Below are positions 8,171 through 17,780 of a stretch of 64,000 nucleotides of DNA, piece by piece. Where the stretch lies: the NCBI GenBank assembly GCA_033852115.1, contig JAWSVE010000008.1:124001-188000 (forward strand), written 5' to 3'. How positions within the stretch are numbered: position 1 is the stretch's first letter; every line of letters starts with the position of its first letter. Below the pieces are notes generated by a model. The model saw only the letters and a program-made list of their open reading frames with translations. It made no database searches and was not told the DNA's origin. The stretch comes from JAWSVE01 sp033852115. GTDB taxonomy: Bacteria > Pseudomonadota > Gammaproteobacteria > Pseudomonadales > Cellvibrionaceae. The position numbers were made by a program, and so were the translations under genes.

Positions 8171-9847
8171 GTGGTGAAAAAGATACACCGTCTATGTTTA
8201 ATAATGTTCAGTGTCTTATTGTCTTTTTTGGCAGTTGATGTTGCTAGAGCCGAAGATAAAACACTTACTATTGGTATTTCTCAATTTCCCGCGACGTTAC
8301 ATCCGAATATAGAGTCGATGGTAGCGAAAAGTTATGTATTAGCCATGGCGCAGCGTCAGCTTACAACCATTGATGCGAATTGGAATATGACCTGCCTGTT
8401 TTGTGAGACATTGCCGACCTTAGAAAATGGCTTGGCGGTGTTAGAGGAAACGCCGGATGGCAAGCCGGGAATGTCCATGACCTTCACGTTACCTAAAAAT
8501 GCAAAGTGGGCGGATGGTGTGCCGGTGACAACGAAAGATATTGAATTTGCTTGGCAGGTCGGTCGAAACCCCGAAGTCGGTATTAATAATATGGAGCTCT
8601 ACCGGCGCATGTATCAGTTAGATATTAAGGATGACAAAACATTTACCTTTCATCTAGATAAACGCACCTACGATTACAATCGTATTAACGATATCTATCT
8701 ACTCCCTGCCCATCTCGAGCGCAATATCTTTGAAAACGATCCCAGAGAATATAAAAACCGTACAAAATACGATTCGGATTCAACCAATCCGGGCCTCTAT
8801 CAAGGGCCTTATCGCGTTACCAATATTGTGCGTGGTTCAAGTATTACGTTGGAGCGCAACCAGTACTGGCACGGGAAAGCACCGTATTTCGACAAAATCA
8901 TTGTCCGCACGATCGAAAATACCGCGGCATTAGAAGCCAATTTATTGTCAGGTAATATTGATATGATTGCCGGTGAGCTTGGTGTAACACTTGATCAAGC
9001 CATCGCGTTTAAAAAGCGCCACGGAAAAAAATTTGAAATTGTTTATAAACCGGGACTAATTTACGAGCACATCGACTTGAACTTGGATAATCCCATTCTT
9101 AAAGACAAGCGCGTCCGTCAAGCCTTGTTGTATGCGATTGATCGAGAGTTAATTAGCCAGCAATTATTTAATGGGATACAACCTGTAGCGCATGGCGATA
9201 TTAGCCCATTGGATAAAGTCTATTCGCCAGACATAAAAAGATATCCTTTTGACGTAAACAAGGCGAAATCACTCCTAGAGGAGGCTGGTTGGAATATTAT
9301 TAAGAGAGGTGTTCGTCACAATGCTAACGGTGACGCATTACGATTGGAGTTGAATACAACAGCAGGTAACAAAACGCGTGAGCTGGTTCAGCAAGTGTTG
9401 CAGAGTCAGTGGAAACAAGTTGGGATTGATATTCGAATTCGCAATGAGCCGCCACGTGTGTTTTTTGGCCAAACAACACGTGAGCGTAAATTTGACGCGA
9501 TGGTTATGTATGCATGGATGAGCTCGCCAGAAAATCCCCCTCGCCCACAACTCCATTCAACAGAAATCCCCACAGAAGCTAATAACTATTCTGGCCAGAA
9601 CTACACGGGATTTCGACATTCGGAAATGGATGAGCTGCTAGCGGCGCTAGAAGAAGAGTTGGATTTCGAAAAGCGAACGCCATTGTGGAAACGTATGCAG
9701 GATATTTATGTTGAAGAACTCCCTGCGCTGCCTTTGTACTTCCGCGCTAATCCCCATATTTGGCCAAAGTGGTTAAAGGGTGTTGTGCCCACTGGCCACC
9801 AATATCCTTCTACGGAAGCAATTGAATATTGGAGTCGAGCTGAATGA
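8171..9847 (+). CDS. Peptide ABC transporter substrate-binding protein
   Basis: A 558-residue periplasmic binding protein of the SBP_bac_5 (DppA/OppA) family. Residues 1-27 form a signal peptide. The family start (LTIGISQFPATLHPN) and the WADGVPVTTKDIEFAW segment near residue 115 are typical. It is the first gene of a five-gene operon (binding protein, two ATPases, two permeases) in which every gene overlaps the next by four to eight bases. The substrate is probably a peptide or opine-like molecule and cannot be specified. Confidence 0.9.
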   Translation: MVKKIHRLCLIMFSVLLSFLAVDVARAEDKTLTIGISQFPATLHPNIESMVAKSYVLAMAQRQLTTIDANWNMTCLFCETLPTLENGLAVLEETPDGKPGMSMTFTLPKNAKWADGVPVTTKDIEFAWQVGRNPEVGINNMELYRRMYQLDIKDDKTFTFHLDKRTYDYNRINDIYLLPAHLERNIFENDPREYKNRTKYDSDSTNPGLYQGPYRVTNIVRGSSITLERNQYWHGKAPYFDKIIVRTIENTAALEANLLSGNIDMIAGELGVTLDQAIAFKKRHGKKFEIVYKPGLIYEHIDLNLDNPILKDKRVRQALLYAIDRELISQQLFNGIQPVAHGDISPLDKVYSPDIKRYPFDVNKAKSLLEEAGWNIIKRGVRHNANGDALRLELNTTAGNKTRELVQQVLQSQWKQVGIDIRIRNEPPRVFFGQTTRERKFDAMVMYAWMSSPENPPRPQLHSTEIPTEANNYSGQNYTGFRHSEMDELLAALEEELDFEKRTPLWKRMQDIYVEELPALPLYFRANPHIWPKWLKGVVPTGHQYPSTEAIEYWSRAE

Positions 9848-10872
9848 GTCTAGCGGGACAACCGCTAGACAAGGAAAGCACTGCGGAAAAATCATCACAA
9901 TCGCTCTTAACCGTTGATGATGTGAGTATCGGATTCGATACTGATGACGGTTTAATTCGTGTTGTTGAAAATATTAGTTTTACCTTGCAGCGCGGAAAGA
10001 CCTTGGCGTTAGTTGGAGAAAGTGGATGTGGTAAATCTCTTTCTGCTTTAGCGTTACTGAATCTCTTACCTTCATTTGGCAGTATTCTCTCGGGTAGAAT
10101 TTTACTAGAGGGACAAGACCTCTCACACGTTAACGAAAAAATTATGCGTCGTATACGAGGTGATCGTATCGCGATGATTTTTCAAGAGCCGATGAGTGCA
10201 CTTAATCCTGTTTTTACGGTGGGTGCTCAGGTCGCTGAATCTTTTCGCCTACATCGTGGGCTATCTAAGCGGGAGTCACAGGAAAAGGCCATTGAGGTTA
10301 TCGCCTCTGTAGGTATCCCAGATCCCAAAGCGCGCGCAAAAAATTATCCTCACGAGTTATCGGGTGGTATGCGGCAAAGAGTGATGATTGCGATGGCACT
10401 CGCCTGCGAGCCGGATATTTTAATTGCTGATGAGCCTACAACCGCGTTGGGTGTCACTATTCAAGCTCAAATTCTTGACCTCATGCAAGAGTTGCAAGCG
10501 AAACACGGTACGGCAATTTTATTTATCAGTCATGATTTTAATGTTGTCTCACGTATGGCAGATGATATTGCCGTGATGTACGCGGGAAAAATTGTTGAAT
10601 ACGGAACATCTCGCGATATTTTGGCCAATGCAATACACCCTTATACAAAAGCATTGTTAGAGACAACCCCTCGAATTGGTGTGAGCGTTTCACACCTGCC
10701 TGCTATTGCTGGTCGCGTACCGGGGCCTGCTGCGCGGCCGGCGGGTTGCTATTTTCAACCGCGGTGCCCAATCTCTTTTGCTCAGTGTCAGCAGGTTCCA
10801 GAGCTTATTTCTATTTCCCCTACTCATCGTGCCGCCTGTTTCTCATTGTGTCAGGGTGAGTTAGATGACTGA
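9844..10872 (+). CDS. Peptide ABC transporter ATP-binding protein (DppD-like)
   Basis: A 342-residue ATPase of the DppD/OppD class. Walker A GESGCGKS is near residue 59, the signature LSGGMRQR near 172, Walker B ILIADEP follows, and the C-terminal oligopeptide domain with CYFQPRCP is present. The D-loop reads TALGVT where the family has TALDVT: the Asp is Gly (codon GGT at 10450-10452). This loop normally couples the two ATP sites. The start overlaps the upstream stop by four bases (ATGA). Confidence 0.92.
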   Translation: MSLAGQPLDKESTAEKSSQSLLTVDDVSIGFDTDDGLIRVVENISFTLQRGKTLALVGESGCGKSLSALALLNLLPSFGSILSGRILLEGQDLSHVNEKIMRRIRGDRIAMIFQEPMSALNPVFTVGAQVAESFRLHRGLSKRESQEKAIEVIASVGIPDPKARAKNYPHELSGGMRQRVMIAMALACEPDILIADEPTTALGVTIQAQILDLMQELQAKHGTAILFISHDFNVVSRMADDIAVMYAGKIVEYGTSRDILANAIHPYTKALLETTPRIGVSVSHLPAIAGRVPGPAARPAGCYFQPRCPISFAQCQQVPELISISPTHRAACFSLCQGELDD

Positions 10873-11851
10873 GGCAAGCGAATCAACCAACACTGTGCCT
10901 GCGAATCCGCTTATCGATGCAAAGCATATCAGCCGGGTTTATCCGCCCGGTGTTGCCGCTGTTTCGGATGTCAGTTTGATGATTCGCGAAGGTGAAACGC
11001 TCGCATTGGTCGGTGAAAGTGGTTGTGGAAAATCAACTCTCGGTCGTATTCTTGCGTTATTGGACAAGCCCACCGAGGGTGATCTGTCTATTGCCGGAGA
11101 TGATGTGGTTGCGCTAAATCGTAAACAACTCAAGCCACTCCGTCGAGAAGTGCAAATGATTTTTCAAGACCCCGTAGGTTCTCTCAATCCTCGGCATACG
11201 GTGGAGGGAATTCTCACCGAGCCGATGAAAATTCACGCCCTCTACGACGTTAAGCAGCAAGACATAGAAGCTATCAAGCTCCTAGAGTCAGTAGGTCTAG
11301 GTGAAGAAGACCTTAAAAAATATCCACACGAATTTAGCGGCGGCCAGCGTCAACGAATTGCGATTGCGCGAGCGTTAGTTCTGAACCCCCGGTTTATAGT
11401 GGCTGACGAACCTGTGTCGGCGCTTGATGTGTCGGTGCAAAGTCAAATACTCAACTTGTTGGTTGAGTTGCGAGAAAAATTCGCACTTACTTATCTTTTT
11501 ATTAGCCATGATATGGCGGTGGTGCATCATATTGCTGATCGTGTTGCGGTGATGTATTTAGGACGGATTGTAGAAGTTGCTTCGCGTGATCAATTGTTCG
11601 GAAAACCTGAGCACCCGTACACACGAGCATTACTAGCGTCTGTCCCTAGGATGACCTACAAGAAAACGCCAATGGGGCAAGTCCTCCATGGTGACCCACC
11701 GAGTCCATTGCACCCTCCATCGGGTTGCGCTTTTCATCCGCGTTGCCCTCATGCGCAACCCATATGCCGTCAGCAATGCCCCAACTTAGAAGCAATCGAC
11801 GGATCACAGAATCAATTAGTCGCTTGCCACTTCAGGGGAGAAATCGAATGA
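10865..11851 (+). CDS. Peptide ABC transporter ATP-binding protein (DppF-like)
   Basis: A 328-residue ATPase of the DppF/OppF class. Walker A GESGCGKS is near residue 54, the signature FSGGQRQR is near 159, and Walker B is IVADEP. Its D-loop SALDVS is intact, unlike that of its partner. The C-terminal GCAFHPRCPHAQPIC segment is the usual Cys-bearing extension. It overlaps the upstream ATPase gene by eight bases and the downstream permease gene by four. It pairs with the DppD-like subunit. Confidence 0.92.
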   Translation: MTEASESTNTVPANPLIDAKHISRVYPPGVAAVSDVSLMIREGETLALVGESGCGKSTLGRILALLDKPTEGDLSIAGDDVVALNRKQLKPLRREVQMIFQDPVGSLNPRHTVEGILTEPMKIHALYDVKQQDIEAIKLLESVGLGEEDLKKYPHEFSGGQRQRIAIARALVLNPRFIVADEPVSALDVSVQSQILNLLVELREKFALTYLFISHDMAVVHHIADRVAVMYLGRIVEVASRDQLFGKPEHPYTRALLASVPRMTYKKTPMGQVLHGDPPSPLHPPSGCAFHPRCPHAQPICRQQCPNLEAIDGSQNQLVACHFRGEIE

Positions 11852-12831
11852 CTCGATTTTTTATGCTGCGCATTGGGCAATCACTGATTGTGCTTTTTGT
11901 TATGTCGTTTTTGATTTACGGACTGATGGGACTAATGCCTGGCGACCCCATCGACCTAATGATTAGCTCTAATCCAAATATAACATCGGCAGACGCCCAA
12001 CATCTTCGTCAGCTCTATGGGCTGGACCTCCCTATCTACGAGCGTTACTGGAATTGGCTTGTTTCGGCCCTGTCGGGTGACTTGGGTTATTCTCGTTTGT
12101 TTTCTCAGCCTGTATTGGAAGTACTCATTCCGGCGCTTAAAAATTCCGTTATGTTGCTAGGCTTGGCCCTCGTTTTATCAGTGTCGATCGCGATTCCTGT
12201 TGGCGTATTAGCAGCTTCAAAACCTCGTTCTATTTTTGACTATGGCGTAAACCTTTTTGCATTTGCGGGTATTTCAATTCCATCGTTTTGGCTGGCATTG
12301 ATGCTGTTAATTTTGTTTGCGGTGCAATTGAGTTGGCTGCCTGCCGGTGGTACGGCACCTGCAGACGCCGGCTTTTTTGAACAGTTACGTCATTTGATTT
12401 TACCTGCGGCGACAATCACAGTCGCCAGCGTTGGCGGTCACGCACGTTATGTTCGAGCTTCAATGCTTGAGGTGTTGCGGCAAGACTATATTCGTACCGC
12501 GCGGGCAAAGGGCGCAAGCACCTTGCGTGTGATTTGGGTGCATGGCTTACGCAATGCAATGATTCCTGTCGTAACAATTCTTGCGTTAGATTTTGGCACG
12601 CTATTTTCCGGAGCGCTTATTACCGAGACTATTTTTTCTTGGCCCGGTATGGGCAAACTAATTTTTGAATCCGTAATGGGAAATGATTTCAACCTGGCGC
12701 TGGTCGCGCTGTTGTTCGCGACTACATTGACCCTTACGGGGAATGCTCTTGCGGATATTTGTTACGCTTGGCTTGATCCCCGTATTAGCGTCGGCGGAAA
12801 CACCACGTCTACTCACGGGGTGAGCGCATGA
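11848..12831 (+). CDS. Peptide ABC transporter permease (DppB-like)
   Basis: A 327-residue permease of the DppB/OppB class with about six membrane segments. I chose the ATG at 11848 because it overlaps the upstream stop (ATGA), has AGGGGAG before it, and gives the family start MTRFFMLRIGQSLIVLF; a longer frame reading into the ATPase gene is not credible. The cytoplasmic EAA loop (DYIRTARAKGAS) is near residue 213. Confidence 0.92.
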   Translation: MTRFFMLRIGQSLIVLFVMSFLIYGLMGLMPGDPIDLMISSNPNITSADAQHLRQLYGLDLPIYERYWNWLVSALSGDLGYSRLFSQPVLEVLIPALKNSVMLLGLALVLSVSIAIPVGVLAASKPRSIFDYGVNLFAFAGISIPSFWLALMLLILFAVQLSWLPAGGTAPADAGFFEQLRHLILPAATITVASVGGHARYVRASMLEVLRQDYIRTARAKGASTLRVIWVHGLRNAMIPVVTILALDFGTLFSGALITETIFSWPGMGKLIFESVMGNDFNLALVALLFATTLTLTGNALADICYAWLDPRISVGGNTTSTHGVSA

Positions 12832-13727
12832 ATAGAAATTCGCCACTCTACCTAGCGCTGCGTCGCTTCCGACGTCACACCCTTGCAATCGCAAGTTTTG
12901 CTTTGCTCGTCATTATGATAATTGTTGTCACTATAGCGCCGATGATTGAGAGCTGGCTTGGACTTGATGCCAATGCTGTTAATTTGTTTAACCGTATGAG
13001 TCCTGCATCCAGTGAGCACTGGCTAGGCACCGATGAATTAGGGAGAGATACATTTTTACGCTTGTTGTATGGCGGGCAAGTGTCCTTATACGCGGGGTTA
13101 ACTGCTGCCTGTGCAGCGGCAAGTATAGGAACGATTGTCGGTTTGTTTGCTGGTTACTATGGTGGTCGACTTGATGCCATCCTCATGCGCTTAACGGATG
13201 GTGTAATTGCCTTGCCGTTGTTGCCACTGTTGATTGTGTTAGCAGCAATCGATCTGAATAAGATTGGTTTGCCGCAATCCTGGATTGACTCGGAAGATGT
13301 CAGTTTCTATCGCATTGTCGTTATTGTTGCCCTCGTTGGCTGGACCACTGTTGCGAGGTTGGTGCGAGGTGCCGCGCTGAGCATAAAAGAGCGTGACTAT
13401 GTTAAAGCGGCTGAAGGTGTAGGGGCGGGGCATATACACATTATGTTTAAACACATTCTGCCAAACCTTATTTCCCCCATTGTCGTTGCTATCACCCTAT
13501 CGGTAGGGAACGTAATTTTATTGGAGTCTGTTTTGAGTTTCTTGGGGTTAGGTATTCAGCCCCCCATGCCGAGCTGGGGCAATATGCTTACCAACGCACA
13601 AGAATTGATTTGGGAGGCTCCAATGCTTGCCGTTTATCCAGGGCTATTAATTTTTGCGACGGTCATTTCGTTTAACTTTTTAGGTGATGGGCTGCAAGAT
13701 GCGTTTGACCCTAAAGCCGAATACTAA
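12828..13727 (+). CDS. Peptide ABC transporter permease (DppC-like)
   Basis: A 299-residue permease of the DppC/OppC class. The N-terminal segment, the HWLGTDELGRDTF motif near residue 64 and the EAA loop (DYVKAAEGVGAG) near 190 are family features. It overlaps the DppB-like gene by four bases and ends the operon, with PDFADPK-type ending LQDAFDPKAEY typical of this subunit. Confidence 0.92.
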   Translation: MNRNSPLYLALRRFRRHTLAIASFALLVIMIIVVTIAPMIESWLGLDANAVNLFNRMSPASSEHWLGTDELGRDTFLRLLYGGQVSLYAGLTAACAAASIGTIVGLFAGYYGGRLDAILMRLTDGVIALPLLPLLIVLAAIDLNKIGLPQSWIDSEDVSFYRIVVIVALVGWTTVARLVRGAALSIKERDYVKAAEGVGAGHIHIMFKHILPNLISPIVVAITLSVGNVILLESVLSFLGLGIQPPMPSWGNMLTNAQELIWEAPMLAVYPGLLIFATVISFNFLGDGLQDAFDPKAEY

Positions 13728-13792
13728 CGCTAAGCGCAGTGATTAGCTATCATAACGCGACTTATCAGTATGTGTGTTCGTTTTATCAGCTA

Positions 13793-13827
13793 AGGGGCTA
13801 GCGCAACTAGCCGGTTTGGCTAGCCCT
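13793..13827. terminator. Stem-loop between transporter operon and PhoD gene
   Basis: GGCTAG and CTAGCC repeats at 13796-13812 and a longer AGGGGCTAG/CTAGCCCT pairing spanning 13793-13827 give two alternative hairpins between convergent genes. No T-run follows, so termination is inferred from location and symmetry alone. Confidence 0.4.
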
Positions 13828-13874
13828 ATAGCAATCGAGCGAATTGGTAGTTTAGCGCGATTCTTCGTTCGTAA

Positions 13875-15347
13875 TTAACTCAAGCTAAAAGTATGTGCTT
13901 TCGAAAATTCAGGTTTTGGCAAATTTTTACTGCCGGCTCGCTCTCTTACGCGCCAAGCTTGCACGTTGAGTTTAATCTTACCGCCATCTCGATGGCAGCT
14001 AATGGTCATGAAATGCTCTCGTGTCCTCGTTTTGGGGTAGGCTGAAAATATAAACCCTTTCTTTGTACTGACATCGAGCTTCTTACTGTAGTTAACTTTT
14101 ACTTGCGCCCAACTATCGGGTAATACTTGCTCTTCTGGAAATTTTTTCGGCTTGTGTTCAGACTTGGACGTCGCTATCCCATTCAAATAGGTTAAGTTTG
14201 ACATTGGGGAAGAGATTATTTCAGTCAGTGTTGCACCGTTATTGCCGAGTTGACAAGACGCGATGCGGCCAAAATGAACATCTCCTGATAACACCACAAT
14301 ATCGTGACCGCTACTGCCCAGCGCTTCTAATAAACGCTTATACTGCGATTTAAAACTTAATAAGTTTCTTTCGGTGTTGTTGGTTTTTACTATCAAAGGT
14401 TGCGGAATAACGAGTACTCCAGGTCCCTTTAAAGACTCCGCCCAATTGACAAGCTCATTGAATGGCTTGCTTGGAAGAAAATTGGACTTGGATCGGTAGG
14501 ACCGCAAATCCGCTAAGCAAATTGATAGGTCGTCGCCAAACTTCAAGAACTCGACTTTGGGTGAGCGTTGAATGTTTTTGACAGCATCCTTGGACGCATC
14601 TGTCCACGCTTTTCTTACCTTACTTAGCTTTAGTGCAAGCAATTGCGGAATTAGTGAATCGTGAAAGGGGTAGTCATTCCAGTATTCGTGATCATCTGGC
14701 AGCATCCAGGTACCACCTCGATTAAGAATGCCTCCTAGAGCTTGCCAATGTGCTGCGTAGTCATCACCAATGCGTTGCCGGATTTCTTCGGGCCTTCGTG
14801 ATAGTGAATCGAAGCCAATATCCAAGTAAACTTGGTCGCCGGTCAAAAAAGTGACGTCGGGTTTAACGTTGTCATTACCTCTCTCGTACAGCGCCTGGTA
14901 TGCACCAGCGGCTTGCCCGCCATCCCGGTGGTTGTAGAAACAGCTGCCTAACCCAATAGTGAAAGGCACTTGAGATTTTGTCGGTATTCTACTGGGTAGT
15001 GTCTTAAAGTAGGCGCTGCGTAGATGCATCCAACCAGAAGGTTTGGTCATTTCAGATGGATCGACAAAGCGCTCAAACCGAACGGTATATTCAGAGGACT
15101 CTGATAAGCCGGAAAATTCAACGGTGGTGCAGAATCGTTGAGTAGTCTTTCGAAACGGCCGTTTCCAGCTTTTGGTGTTGATATTACGTGTTTTAATCAC
15201 GCTGCCATTTTCGAGTAGTTGGACACGCGCTTTTTTAGGTTTGATCAATGTAGGAAATAGCGACCCAACCCAAACCTCTGCTGTGCTAGAGGATACTCTA
15301 TGTATTGAAATGCTCCATTTACTGGTATCTGTCGTATATTCCGTCAT
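13875..15347 (-). CDS. PhoD-like metallophosphatase
   Basis: A 490-residue protein of the PhoD-like phosphatase family. An N-terminal beta-rich domain (about residues 1-120) precedes the metal-binding core: GLGSCF near 131, TGDQVYLD near 168, DDHEYW near 217 and SGDVHFG near 355. These are the expected Asp/His/Asn metal ligands. No signal peptide is visible, which is unusual because PhoD proteins are usually Tat exported; a cytoplasmic relative is likely. It stands alone on the minus strand. Substrate unknown. Confidence 0.8.
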   Translation of the reverse strand: MTEYTTDTSKWSISIHRVSSSTAEVWVGSLFPTLIKPKKARVQLLENGSVIKTRNINTKSWKRPFRKTTQRFCTTVEFSGLSESSEYTVRFERFVDPSEMTKPSGWMHLRSAYFKTLPSRIPTKSQVPFTIGLGSCFYNHRDGGQAAGAYQALYERGNDNVKPDVTFLTGDQVYLDIGFDSLSRRPEEIRQRIGDDYAAHWQALGGILNRGGTWMLPDDHEYWNDYPFHDSLIPQLLALKLSKVRKAWTDASKDAVKNIQRSPKVEFLKFGDDLSICLADLRSYRSKSNFLPSKPFNELVNWAESLKGPGVLVIPQPLIVKTNNTERNLLSFKSQYKRLLEALGSSGHDIVVLSGDVHFGRIASCQLGNNGATLTEIISSPMSNLTYLNGIATSKSEHKPKKFPEEQVLPDSWAQVKVNYSKKLDVSTKKGFIFSAYPKTRTREHFMTISCHRDGGKIKLNVQAWRVRERAGSKNLPKPEFSKAHTFSLS

Positions 15348-15592
15348 AAGCTAACTCCTGCCTGTCGCGTTTTTTGTTGTCGAGTTTATGTAATTTTATT
15401 TATTATTGGTTGAGCGTACTATTCAATGCGCGTCGCTATTGTTCCTGTTGTGCTATACCTGATGTACTTTACAGCCTTTCTCAGTAGAGAGCTAGATCCT
15501 CCTAGAATGCTCCCTCGATGTGAATGGTCCACAAGGTTTCGTCTATAAACCTGCTAGAATTACAACCCTTTCATTAGTCAGCATGATTAGGT

Positions 15593-16654
15593 ATGAATGT
15601 ATTAAATTTACTCGAGAATTGGCTTCAAATCTCCAATAAGTCGTTTTCTCGACAAGCGAGCGTAACCGCCGCCGAGATAGCTTGTGATTGTTCTGGTCTG
15701 ATTAATCTAGCGTTTGAAAAACTAAAACTCCCTTTTCCCTATCAATTGATACGGCCCAAAGCGGTTCACTACTATGCATCGCTACAAGAAATCGGTAGTA
15801 ACAAGATAAGTCAGCTGAACGAAGGATGTCTATTGGCGTGGCGCAAAGATATATTGCCAAAATCCGGTGATACGGGACACGTACTAGTAACAGCAGGTAA
15901 ACCTACTCTGGTTGCTAAAGATCGCTACAGTATTCCAGTATTCGATTCTACCAAGGCGGAAGGCGGTCTTGCTAAACGGTATATAGATCTCTATACCGAT
16001 GAGAAAGGCACAATTATCGGTGTAAAGTTTCATAAATCAGAAAGCAAAATAAAGCGGACGCAAATTTATCATCACTCTTTGGTGAAAACTCGCTACTGTT
16101 TCGGGTGTGGCCTGCCGAAAAAAGTGTGTAACTGTGGTGTTATTGAACCGAAGCTTGAATCTCCTCCTATTATCATTCTTCGTCATCCTGGCGAGCGCAA
16201 AAGGACCTTATCCACTGTTTCGTTAATTAAGCAGCGCTACCCAAATGTGCTAGTGAAGGAGGGGGAGCTATTTTCTCCATTAAGAAAAGAACATATGGTC
16301 CTACTGTTTCCAAGCGATGGGCTAGAACATGCTGAGCAATCAATTAAGGAATCCGACGATCAATTTTACATACTATTAGATGCAACGTGGCGAAAGGCGA
16401 AAAAAATACTTCATCAGAATCCTTGGTTGCAAGTATTGCCAAGGACTAGTTTGCGACCAGCGTCGGCGTCTCAATACCTATTAAGAAAAGTGGCTGATGA
16501 GCAATCATTATCGAGCGTAGAAGCGTTTGCAGCGGTAATGCAAGATAATCCGTTGGCAGAAATGCTCGGAGGCTATATGCAAAAACACATAGAAGTAATG
16601 GGTGAGGATATATATCAGAAAAACTACAAAAATCACTTAAATTACAGGACTTGA
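15593..16654 (+). CDS. NlpC/P60-like plus DTW domain fusion
   Basis: A 353-residue protein that joins two unrelated folds. Residues 1-150 look like an NlpC/P60-type amidase: a catalytic-type Cys in DCSGLINLAF (about residue 33) and a His in DTGHVLV (about residue 101). Residues 165-353 are a DTW domain, with a zinc-type C-x2-C plus C-x-C cluster (CFGCGLPKKVCNC), DATW near residue 263 and the SxRPASASQ segment. DTW proteins include the tRNA aminocarboxypropyl transferases. The reading frame is continuous, so the fusion is not a frameshift artefact. Confidence 0.72.
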   Translation: MNVLNLLENWLQISNKSFSRQASVTAAEIACDCSGLINLAFEKLKLPFPYQLIRPKAVHYYASLQEIGSNKISQLNEGCLLAWRKDILPKSGDTGHVLVTAGKPTLVAKDRYSIPVFDSTKAEGGLAKRYIDLYTDEKGTIIGVKFHKSESKIKRTQIYHHSLVKTRYCFGCGLPKKVCNCGVIEPKLESPPIIILRHPGERKRTLSTVSLIKQRYPNVLVKEGELFSPLRKEHMVLLFPSDGLEHAEQSIKESDDQFYILLDATWRKAKKILHQNPWLQVLPRTSLRPASASQYLLRKVADEQSLSSVEAFAAVMQDNPLAEMLGGYMQKHIEVMGEDIYQKNYKNHLNYRT

Positions 16655-16690
16655 AATAGTTAAATTTGCGATTATCTATGTTGTGAAAAG

Positions 16691-17320
16691 TTAACCTTCA
16701 CAATGTTGTCGGTTGTCGGTTGTCGATATGACCGGGTCTGGTTCAGCTGGTTGATTTTCGACGCTGTGTTCCACGAGGTTTAAGCAATAATTGCCTAGAG
16801 CCTCGACGGCACTTGGTTGATCGTTCTGCTGCTGACTTTTTGGCTTGCGCGTATTGATTGGGAAGGTGTATTCAAACGCTGACTTGCCATCCATCGGCAA
16901 AGGTTCTTTATCGTATAAAAATCGGCGTTCCAGCTTTTCAATCACATTAAGCAGCTTCCCTTCTTCTAAAGGCTCTGGATTTAGTCGATAGCTTTGGGAA
17001 TCAAAAATCTGTTTTAAATGTCTACTTAAAATAGATCGTTCGTAAAGGTTTGCTTGTTCACAAATGGCGACTGCTTCACGCCAAAGACGATCAGTGAATA
17101 ACAATGGGAACTGCGCAAAGTCATCTTTATCTAAACCGCAAAGCACTAAAATATAATTGGTATATTGTTCTTGTGCGACAACACATGCATTACTGCCGAT
17201 TTGGGCGATGTCGGCATTCCATAATAAATCGGGTTGTAAATTAATATTGGGTCTACTTTTTGAGTAAACGTGTCGCGATAACGGCTTTGCTAGTTCTTTG
17301 GACACTTCTATTAATAACAC
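16691..17320 (-). CDS. DUF6933-like protein at the end of the rnf operon
   Basis: A 209-residue protein. Residues 1-110 match what I recall of the DUF6933 family: an N-terminal K-x-LAKPL segment, LLWNADI, then a NYILVLCGLDKDDF strand-helix pattern. The C-terminal 60 residues are polar and low complexity. Family assignment is tentative and no function is known. It is 10 bases downstream of the globin gene, so it is probably the last gene of the rnf transcript. Confidence 0.5.
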   Translation of the reverse strand: MLLIEVSKELAKPLSRHVYSKSRPNINLQPDLLWNADIAQIGSNACVVAQEQYTNYILVLCGLDKDDFAQFPLLFTDRLWREAVAICEQANLYERSILSRHLKQIFDSQSYRLNPEPLEEGKLLNVIEKLERRFLYDKEPLPMDGKSAFEYTFPINTRKPKSQQQNDQPSAVEALGNYCLNLVEHSVENQPAEPDPVISTTDNRQHCEG

Positions 17321-17330
17321 ACGCGATTCC

Positions 17331-17780
17331 TTATGGGATTTGTTTAGTGGCAGCGTGGCCTGGATGAAGGCCAGACATTAATCGAATGCTTTCCGCTGGA
17401 ACAGCTAACTTTTGCATCAAGTAATTGCGGAAGTCATTGGGGTAATCGAGCTGTTGAAGCGCGAGATCCATGCAGTGCAACCAGCTGTTTTTAGACTCTT
17501 CATCGACGTGTAGGTGGCTGTGGGCAATAGGAATGTTAATCGGGCCAAAATGTTCAGCGAATAGCTTTGGCCCACCCATCCAGCCGGATAGAAAATACGT
17601 TAGTTTTTGTCGCGATAGTGCTAGATCGTCCCCGTGCATGTCACGCAGGACTTTAGCTGCGGGTAGGCTATCCATTAAATCGTAAAAACGGTCGACGATT
17701 CGAGTGATACCTTCTAGCCCACCCGCGGCTTGGTAAGTTGCATCGTCTACGCCGTAAACAGGCAACGTTTCTTGTGTCAT
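17331..17780 (-). CDS. Group II truncated haemoglobin
   Basis: A 149-residue 2-on-2 globin. I start at the ATG at 17780, whose A overlaps the upstream stop (TAATG), instead of an in-frame codon 14 residues earlier. B10 Tyr in RFYDLMD, the FLSGWMGGPKLF segment, the proximal His in HSHLHVD and the G8 Trp in NSWLHCMD are all present, the last marking group II. Such globins bind O2 or NO. Cotranscription with rnf suggests oxygen or NO handling during nitrogen fixation; this is inference. Confidence 0.86.
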   Translation of the reverse strand: MTQETLPVYGVDDATYQAAGGLEGITRIVDRFYDLMDSLPAAKVLRDMHGDDLALSRQKLTYFLSGWMGGPKLFAEHFGPINIPIAHSHLHVDEESKNSWLHCMDLALQQLDYPNDFRNYLMQKLAVPAESIRLMSGLHPGHAATKQIP

